From: Chromera velia
Lineage: Eukaryota; Sar; Chromeraceae
Direction: 5' to 3'
DNA length: 39,526 bases
Assembly: GCA_018398765.1 (NCBI GenBank)
Contig: JAHBMJ010000868.1
Span: forward strand, 1-39,526
Shown here: one piece after another, positions 32,611-39,526 of the stretch
Position numbering within the stretch: the stretch's first letter is position 1
How the letters are laid out: every line of letters begins with the position of its first letter
Made by a program: the position numbers and the translations under genes
The notes under the pieces: model-generated
The model's database searches: none
Seen by the model: the letters and a program-made list of their open reading frames with translations, nothing else
Told to the model about the DNA's origin: nothing

Positions 32611-35600
32611 TTAGATCCACAGCGTGCATCCCGTAAAATCTTCGTCCACTTTTCTGACTAGTTCCTTCTGCCTCTTTTCTGAGAGGCCCTTAGTAGAGTT
32701 CATCACATCTAGGTGCATCAACTTCCCCCGTCTCTGTACAGTTTCTGCTATGCTCAAAAGAACAGGAACGTCTTCGTCTGTGATCTCCTCATTCAGCTCT
32801 GAACAATTGGTTAAGATCAGAAACCCAACGGATCCCATTCCCCCCTCTTTGAAGGATCTCCCTAGTGCTTTCAAAGTCTGGACCGAGATATTCGTCTCAC
32901 GTAGATTCAGCACTCGCAGGCTGCCGACCCCCCCAAGAACCTCCACCAGAGGAACTGCCCCCTCGTCACTCAGATCCGTGTGTGACAGATCCAGTTGAGT
33001 GAGGGAGACGCGGATAGAGCTTGTCCCCCCCTCCTCTTCAGGCCCGACAGCCTCTGACTGCAGATATCTGAAAAGGCCACTCAGATACTTGGCTTCCTCA
33101 TCAGAGAACAAGGATCTGCCTGCAAATGAGATCTGCTGAACACTGCTGGCGGTGCGGTGAACGAATTGTCTGTAAAGAGCCCTCACGGTGTCTGAGTCTG
33201 CCCCGTTTGTGAATCTCTTCGTTTCAAGAAGGCTGTTAAAGTCATAGGGGGACAGGGGTAGTACGACCTCCTGCTTGCTCAACGCAACCGCAGGGGCAAA
33301 AACACCGGCCTCTTTCGTCGAATCATCGGCGTCGGAATCTTCGTTGAACGAAGCTGCAGCTACACATTCTTCCTCTAGCTTCTTCTTTTCGTTGGATCCT
33401 CTTGAAGGCTCTGTCGGGTCAGCCTGGGGGAGGGCTGTGGGCAGCTGGTGAATCAGGCGGCTGGGTTTGAATCCTGTGACGCATGTCTCAAAGGTCGGCC
33501 AGCCCCTCTGTTGATAGGGCACAGGGTTGAGAGACTCGGGGGGTACTCCTGTTGAACGGAAGACTCGTGTGTGGGTACTGCTGTAGAGGAGGTCTAGTTG
33601 GGACAGGGCGGAATGAAAGAGACGGTCTTCCTCTTCGCTTCTTGGCTTCTGGAATAGAGACATGAAATCCCAGAACACAAAAACCCGATTTCCATTCTCG
33701 CCCTGGGCCCACCATTGTTTGTTTAAATCTTCTACCAACAAACGCAAATGGAATTGGTGGGGATCTGGGTGAGCAGGGGAGAGCCACCCAAAGGACAAGC
33801 AGACGACTGTGAAGCCTCCAAGGAGGGGGAAGTTCAAAGATGCACATTTGGTTGCGTCTTGCAGGGAACTCTGAATAAAGTCATTGTCCATCCCCAGGTC
33901 TCTCAAACATCCCTCGACGTCTTGTCGTCTCGGGACAGGACGCTGTTTTTCTAATAAGAGACGGAGCACAGAGAGGGGCCAGAGGCTTAGGGCACCTTCA
34001 CAGAGAAGATCTGCGATGGGCTGCCAGACTTCCTTTTGTGCTGCTGTCCAGATGCATGTGGGCTTTTTGAGAAGAGAGGGTGATTGGCCTTCTAACAGCT
34101 TTTTGATGTCCTGATGTCTCTTCTCTGCTGCAACTGACGCGGCAGTCGCCCCATCCTCACGTGTGATGGAAGCGTCTGCCCCGCTCTGGAGGAGGAGGAC
34201 CGCCATCTCTAGCTGTCCGTTGCGACAAGCCATGATTAGTGCAGTGTCCCCCTGGTCGTTTTGAGCATTTGTTTCGGCGTTGTGTTCCAACAAAAGGGAC
34301 GCAGCCCCAACATGCCCATGCTCAGAGGCAAGCATCAAAGCCGTATCGTTCTCTTGGGATTTAGAATTTACTTCTGCTCTACCTTGCAACAACACGGCTA
34401 CTATTTCAGGATGCCCCCCCTCTGCTGCCAGCATGAGCGCTGTCCACCCCTGCTCATTCTTCAAGTCCAAACTTGCTCCTTCGGACAAAAACAGGGCAAC
34501 AATTTCGACGTGCCCATTCTGTGATGCTAGCATCAGGGCAGTGTCCCCCTCAACCGCCTGGGCGTCGAGGTCGACCCGCTCTCTCATGTGGAGAGCGGCG
34601 ACCTCGAGATGACCGTCCTGAGCGGCCAGCATGAGGGACGTGAAACCTTGCAAATCTGCCATTTTGGGATCGGCTTTGTGCTTCAACAGGAGGGACACGA
34701 CCTCAGGATGGCCGTGGTGGGAGGCGCCCATGAGGGCAGTGTAGCCGTCGATCTGCGTTGCGTCTACATCTGCACCCTTTTGGAGCAGGAGGGCAACAAC
34801 ATCGGCATGCCCCGTGTTGCACGCATACATCAGGGCGGTCATTGTCTCCTTGTCAAACGCGTTGATGTCAGATGCGTTGGGATCTTCCAACAGCACAGAG
34901 ACCACCTCTGTGTGTCCGTTCTCTGCAGCCAGCATGAGCGGCGTGCTTCTAAAATCTGTCCGTGCACTCGCACTCGCCTTTGCCTGTAGCAACAACGCCA
35001 CCACCTTTTGCCTCCCATTGTATGCAGCTAGATGGAGGGGTGTGAGGCCGTCCTCTGTCCTGACTTTGGTGTCTGCGTGGTGTTGCAACAGAAGGGAAGC
35101 TACCCGGGGTCTCCCTTCCTGAGCGGACAGGAGGAGGGCTGTGAGTCCGTCAGCGTCTTTTTCTTCAACCCTGACGGCCCCCTTTTGGTTCAATAAAAGG
35201 GAAGCGATTTTGGGTCTTCCGAGCTCAGCAGCGAACATCAAGGCCGTCCTGCCCCCCTCACGAGACTTCAGGTTGACGTCTGCTTTTCTTTCAATGAGCA
35301 GAGACGCAACATCCGGACGGGCGTTTCGAGTCGCATGCATGAGAGCAGTGAAGCCGTTTTTGTCCTGCAGGTCAACATCCGCACCTCCTTCCAGGAGCAG
35401 CCTGGCGATTTGTGTGCGGCCCATCTCTGCTGCCACCATCAACACCGAGCCCCCGTCTCCTCTCTGGAGGTTCCCGTTGGACCTCAGAGTCCCCAAAAGA
35501 ACCTCCACAACCTCCTCTCTGTTGGCTCTCACTGCCTTCAAGAGGGCAGATTCACCTTCATCTGCAGGGAGAGAGAAAAAAAAAGGAGAGAGGGAAAAGG

Positions 35601-35957
35601 AATAAGCAAGCAAGAACGAACAGAAATTCACTCAGCCAAACCGACAGAAGCACAGGCAGGCGCCTAGAACGCATTAATATTATGTTCACAACATGTACAG
35701 AGAGGGAAGAGAAGAGAGCTAGAGGCTGGTGGACAGATGCAAAACGGACCGTGGGAAGATTCATGGGGAGTAGGTGGGGTAGTGCAAGAAATTTTGAGAA
35801 AGAAGTCTTGAATGCGTGACCTTGTGCATCTGATGGATGCCTCATCCCAGAAAAGCAAAAGCATGAAAAGTGGAAAGAGGAACACAGCATGCAGTGCACA
35901 TGCATCATATTCAATGATTCTCAATTGTTGAATGGAATGAAACCAAGACAGCCAGAA

Positions 35958-35988
<31 letters not shown>

Positions 35989-36153
35989 AAGAAAGAAAGA
36001 AAGAAAGAAAGAAAGGAAGGAAGAAAGAAAGCAAGCAAGCAAGCAAGAAAGAGAGAGAAAGAAAGAAAGAAAGAAAGAAAGAAAAAAAGAAAGAAAAAAA
36101 GAAAGAAAGAAAGAAAGAAAGAAAGACAGACAGACAGACAGACAGGCAGAAAA

Positions 36154-36193
<40 letters not shown>

Positions 36194-36303
36194 AATAAAA
36201 AAGAAAGAAAGAAAGAAGGAAAGAAAGAAAGAAAGAAAGAAGGAAAGAAAGAAAGAAAGAAAGAAACTAAGCAAGCAAGCAAGCAAGCAAGAAAGAGAGA
36301 GAG

Positions 36304-36346
<43 letters not shown>

Positions 36347-36347
36347 C

Positions 36348-36382
<35 letters not shown>

Positions 36383-36436
36383 AATAAAAAAGAAAGAAAA
36401 AAAGAAAGAAAGAAAGAAAGAAAGAAATAAATAAAA

Positions 36437-36468
<32 letters not shown>

Positions 36469-36478
36469 ACTAAAAAAA

Positions 36479-36514
<36 letters not shown>

Positions 36515-37473
36515 CAGAAAAAAAGAAAGAAAGAAAGAAAGAAAGAAGGAAGGAAAGAAAGAAAGAAGGAAAGAAAGAAAGACAGACAGAAGGAAAGAAA
36601 GAAAGACAGAAAGAAAGAAAGAAAGAAAGAGAGAAAGAGAGAAAGAGAGAAAGAAAGAAAGAAACAAAGAAAGAAAGACAGACAGACAGACAGAAAAAAA
36701 GAAAGATCGACAGAACAACTCACCATCCTGACAGTCCACAATCTCACGGCATTTTTGACCGAGCTCCAAGAGCTTCTCCACGTCACCCTGGACAGCCGCC
36801 TCGAACCAGTCTCTGCAAACAGACAAAGAAGAAGGAGATACAGAGATTGAGAGATTGACCTGCGCCTACCACACAATGTACTCACATAAGTCGCGAGATG
36901 CAGGGGAGGCATTCACTGCATTCGTTTACGCCATTCTTGTCCCTCAATCAGTATAGATGTGTATACACATACATGTATACGTATACATACAATCATATAT
37001 ATAGATATAGATATATGCATATACGTCTATCTGAGTCTCTGTCGTGCCACTCAAAGAAGATATGAGCCACCAGACAGAAAAAGGCGGGTCAAGGACAGAA
37101 AACAAAAGAGAAGAAGAACATCGCCAAGAAACCCAGCCAAGAAAGAAACAATGAAGAAAACGGAAAACAAGAAGTCAAATAGTCTGTATATCTGTCTTGA
37201 CCCACTGACAGACTTTGCATTTTCATTCTTGCAGGGTTGCTTTTTCGTCTCCCCTCCTTCCTCTTTTGGTGCAGGAAAGTTCCCCTTTGTCTGTCCCTCT
37301 CCTTCCACGCCTTTCTCTTCTACACGCTCCTTCGTGCTTTGTTGAATGGCTTGCTCTTTGTGGAGAAGAACAGGAGATGCTCGTGGTGCGTTTTCAAAAT
37401 GCTCCGGGGGGGCTGTACTTGTGTGAGCACCTTCCCCGACTGCAGATGAGTGCCTCGAAGCTCCACACCCCAT
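32611..37473 (-). CDS. Ankyrin-repeat protein with predicted N-myristoylation site and C-terminal LRRs, about 4 exons
   Basis: Minus-strand exons: 37473 to about 37202 (start ATG), a short exon ending at 36886, 36812-36724, and 35561-32611 (stop). The start MGCGASRHSS is a classic Gly2-myristoylation/Cys3-palmitoylation signal, implying membrane attachment. The last exon carries some 12-13 ankyrin repeats (GFTALMHATRNARPDVASLL type; residues roughly 130-590). Next is a unique region with VFVFWDFMSLFQKPRSEEE and YQQRGWPTFE, an arrangement I associate with an uncharacterised protist/algal domain. It ends with leucine-rich repeats (LTQLDLSHTDLSDEGA, LRVLNLRETNIS). About 1,110 residues. Junctions 36724/35561 (g|at) and 36886/36812 (at|a) close in frame; the first donor (37210 or 37202) and the matching acceptor are uncertain. 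Confidence 0.75.
35960..36715. repeat. Long (GAAA)n/(GACA)n purine microsatellite in an ankyrin-gene intron
   Basis: About 750 bases of GAAA with GACA, GCAA and GGAA blocks, in intron 35562-36723. It is CTTT/TGTC-type pyrimidine on the sense (minus) strand. Long Lys/Arg or Phe/Leu/Ser ORFs through it are spurious. Confidence 0.97.
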
Positions 37474-38055
37474 GGGATACGATGTCCTCTGTCCTCTGGT
37501 GTAAGCACTTGTCGGTTCTGCAGGAAGGGCGTGCACATGCGGGGATGAGGTACTCGATCGTCTACTGTCGACAACTCAAGAGTGAACTTTGCTCTTCCCC
37601 CCTTTCAACTCATCTGTCTGTCTTTTCCTATACATCCCTCGCCAGAAAGATCCCGTTCGAATGCACAAAGTTGTACTTGTTTGGCGATTCACAGAGACAG
37701 TCAATCACCATGCATGCATGCATGCATGCATGCACTCAGGTGTCTGACCTTTGTTGCGGGATCACCCTTCCTTTCAGAGAGTTGTTTTCAGAAAGCTGAG
37801 AAGGCAAAAGCGCTTCGGAGTTTTGAAGACCTGTATGGCTGCTTCATTGACAAAACTGGGCTAAGTGGCCAGCCATTCAGGACCAGCCTGCAAGCCTTAA
37901 CGTTCAGTAATCAATGGTAAGAGCCGGGCCTTTGCACGTGCATGCGAGTGGTCCGGGAAAGCGCGGGGGAGCGCGAAATATTGATCTTCAGCCGCGGACG
38001 CGGGCCTTTCCGGGGCATGGAGTCGTTTCGAGTTTGACCTTCCTCAACCAAAAAG
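37474..38055. promoter_or_regulatory. Upstream region of the ankyrin gene, with a TGCATGCA array
   Basis: Upstream of the minus-strand ATG at 37473. At 37709-37735 there is a (CATG)n run of overlapping TGCATGCA palindromes, about 240 bases from that ATG. A plus-strand open stretch at 37799-37919, framed by TTTTCAG and GTAAGAG, could be an exon (KAEKAKALRSFEDLYG...), but no partner exon or family is evident. Confidence 0.4.
38050..38054 (-). terminator. Pol III T-run terminator of the tRNA
   Basis: Five Ts on the minus strand, one base beyond the tRNA discriminator. Confidence 0.75.
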
Positions 38056-38139
38056 TACGGGAGGCGGGGTTCGAACCCGCGCGGACTTTCGCCCACGAGA
38101 ACTTGAGTCTCGCGCCTTAGACCTCTCGGCCACCCCCGC
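38056..38139 (-). tRNA. tRNA-Leu (anticodon CAA)
   Basis: 84-nt class II tRNA without an intron. Acceptor GCGGGGG pairs with CTCCCGT (two G-U pairs), discriminator A. D-arm GCC/GGC within TGGCCGAGAGGTCTAAGG (A box). Anticodon stem CGAGA/TCTCG holds loop CTCAAGT, anticodon CAA, reading UUG. Long variable arm GGGC-GAAA-GTCC, then T-arm GCGGG-TTCGAAC-CCCGC (B box). CCA is not encoded. It lies between the ankyrin and DGK genes. Confidence 0.95.
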
Positions 38140-38511
38140 TTGGCCAAGGACAAGTCTTCTGACCGCATCGTGGTCAGTCTCCCGGCCCCTCGGCCGTGGC
38201 CCCAGGGTCCATAAAGCGAGCATTCCGTGGCCTAAAAGAAGATGCTACAAAGAGCCAGGTGGGCATCCGCGGCATGCAGACTGAGCTTCAACAGAAGAGA
38301 AGTGGACATGCAGGAGAGGAGGGCTCGTTGGAGGACCTTCGCAGATCCATTCAAAGGTTGAAGAAGCGATCTCTCTGGCAAATGCAACTGCAGAGTCGGT
38401 AGAGCTGTTCAGTCGATCTTGCGGTATCCGCAAGCCCGTTTGTTTGGTCGTATGCTGCATCTCGACTGAGTGACCGATTCCTTCTTGGGACTGACCGACA
38501 GTTGCGGCAGG
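38140..38511. other. 5' flank of the diacylglycerol kinase gene
   Basis: No supported gene. It separates the tRNA from the DGK start and probably holds the DGK promoter and 5' UTR. The DGK frame is closed upstream by a TGA at 38467. A 68-codon plus-strand ORF (38196-38402) has no recognisable features. Confidence 0.5.
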
Positions 38512-39526
38512 ATGTTTGGATGGTGTTGGAAGTATGTGGGTATGTACATGGAGAGCGTCGCGTGGTTGCTCGACGTTCTCCAGGAGTCATCCTTTGCCAG
38601 GGTGTGGCTTGTGATGGTTCTGTTGACCATTCTGATGATTGTCATTGGACTGCTCGTGTGGTTCCACAAAATTGGAAGTCACAAAACTCTCATGTGGAGC
38701 ATTGGAATGCACAAGTCCATTCATGAGTGGCAACCTTTGGCCACTTCGCCCCAGCCAAAGTACTGCAATGGGTGTGGGGGGTTGATCAGCGGTTTCTGGA
38801 TCTTCAGGAGCAGCGGCCTCGTCTGCATCCTCTGCGGTCATCACTGCCACCAGAAGTGCATAGGTGACTGTGAACACCTGGCGTGTAAGTACCCTGATAA
38901 GAACTTCCCAGAAGAAGCCAGTGAGGGGCACACGTATGTGAGAGGCAATCTGCCCCCCGACGCGGTCTGTCATGTGTGCGGGATCCACTGTTCGTCCTCC
39001 TTCGGCCTCTATGGCTTCCGCTGTCTGTGGTGTAACCGCACATGCCATGAGGAATGCAAAGACGAGGTCGACCCTCTTTGCGACCTAGGACCGTTCCGCA
39101 GACTGATTGTTCCCCCCTGGGCCGTGACGCTTGCCGCAGTGCAAGCTCAGCCGTCCACACACCGGAATACGTTGACATGGGAAGCGATGAGCACAGGTTT
39201 CAAGGACGTGAAGGACCGAATGTCGGTTGGGCTGAGGGAGGGGATGCAGCGCATGAAAGTTTTCTTAAAAGACCCACTGAGCAAATTGAAGAGACGAAAG
39301 AAAAAGAAAACGGGAAAAGGAAGTCTAGGAGGAGCCCCCTCTCTCGAGCGCACCGTGTCTGCTGACGGAGGACAGACACAGCAAGAGAAGGAAAAGGAAG
39401 CGAAAGATCCAAAGAGAAGAACTGTGGCTGATCCTGGGGCGTGGGGGAATTTGAATTGGGGGGCGCGGCAGGAGAGTGGAGGGAGTACGGGGTCGGGATC
39501 GCGTGAGGCAACAAAGGGGGGGGGGG
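38512..39526 (+). CDS. Diacylglycerol kinase N-terminus: membrane segment and two C1 domains, 3'-partial
   Basis: DGK phosphorylates diacylglycerol to phosphatidic acid at membranes. One frame stays open from the first ATG after a stop to the window end (338 codons, no stop). Residues about 37-58 are a hydrophobic helix (VWLVMVLLTILMIVIGLLVW), as in epsilon-type DGKs. Residues about 75-130 form a C1 finger (HEWQPLA...YCNGCGG...CILCGHHCHQKC...C). The second C1 starts at HTYVRGNLPPDAVCHVCG and has CLWCNRTCHEECKDE...C, followed by GPFRRLIVPPWAV, the DGK linker that usually leads to the catalytic domain. After that comes a Lys-rich, low-complexity tract. The kinase domain must lie beyond the window, so catalytic activity is inferred. 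No intron is needed in this kilobase. Confidence 0.82.
   Translation, partial: MFGWCWKYVGMYMESVAWLLDVLQESSFARVWLVMVLLTILMIVIGLLVWFHKIGSHKTLMWSIGMHKSIHEWQPLATSPQPKYCNGCGGLISGFWIFRSSGLVCILCGHHCHQKCIGDCEHLACKYPDKNFPEEASEGHTYVRGNLPPDAVCHVCGIHCSSSFGLYGFRCLWCNRTCHEECKDEVDPLCDLGPFRRLIVPPWAVTLAAVQAQPSTHRNTLTWEAMSTGFKDVKDRMSVGLREGMQRMKVFLKDPLSKLKRRKKKKTGKGSLGGAPSLERTVSADGGQTQQEKEKEAKDPKRRTVADPGAWGNLNWGARQESGGSTGSGSREATKGGG

Noticed and set aside
35911-36912. Lys/Arg-rich (plus) and Phe/Leu/Ser-rich (minus) ORFs of 180-330 codons
   Set aside because: They come from the (GAAA)n/(GACA)n intron repeat; the real ankyrin exons flank it with matching phase.

Overview
The window reads as nuclear DNA of a unicellular eukaryotic alga with a complex (secondary red) plastid. 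My best guess is a chromerid alveolate such as Chromera velia. The clues are intron-dense genes with GT-AG introns full of tetranucleotide microsatellites, a presequence that looks like a signal peptide followed by an ASAF/transit-type junction, and TGCATGCA promoter arrays of the ApiAP2 type. The clade call is inference, not proof. Seven protein genes, one tRNA gene and several mobile-element remains are supported. Most genes have many short exons, so I rebuilt them by joining conserved segments across introns and checking that codon phase closed at each junction.

Layout. 115-6084 (+): 3' part of an ORC1/CDC6-type origin-recognition ATPase, about 14 exons. 6085-8753: AT-rich island holding a hAT-like element (7019-8203) with one unknown ORF. 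8754-10571 (-): p23/SBA1 HSP90 co-chaperone, three exons. 10572-11375: divergent promoter with a TGCATGCA array. 11376-18445 (+): WD40 protein resembling TFIIIC subunit GTF3C2. 18921-25600 (+): decayed Ty3/gypsy LTR retrotransposon with 320-bp LTRs, an internal duplication and an assembly gap. About 25606-25990 (-): LINE endonuclease fragment. 26681-28222 (-): intronless, probably plastid-targeted fibrillin/PAP-like protein. 28685-31726 (+): FHA-RING ubiquitin ligase with a PARP-type zinc finger. 32611-37473 (-): probably N-myristoylated ankyrin/LRR protein. 38056-38139 (-): tRNA-Leu(CAA). 38512 to the window end (+): diacylglycerol kinase N-terminus (membrane segment and two C1 domains) running off the edge.

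The genes do not form one pathway. Themes are DNA replication and damage signalling (ORC1, FHA-RING), chaperoning (p23), Pol III transcription (TFIIIC-like, tRNA) and signalling at membranes (ankyrin protein, DGK). The most unusual signals are genome-level. Many 5' splice sites are GTCAGT, often the first unit of a (GTCA)n repeat. Microsatellites mostly lie in introns with the pyrimidine strand as sense. Differences within the retrotransposon are exclusively transitions, with stops at CAA/CAG-type positions, as expected from a RIP-like or methyl-cytosine deamination process.
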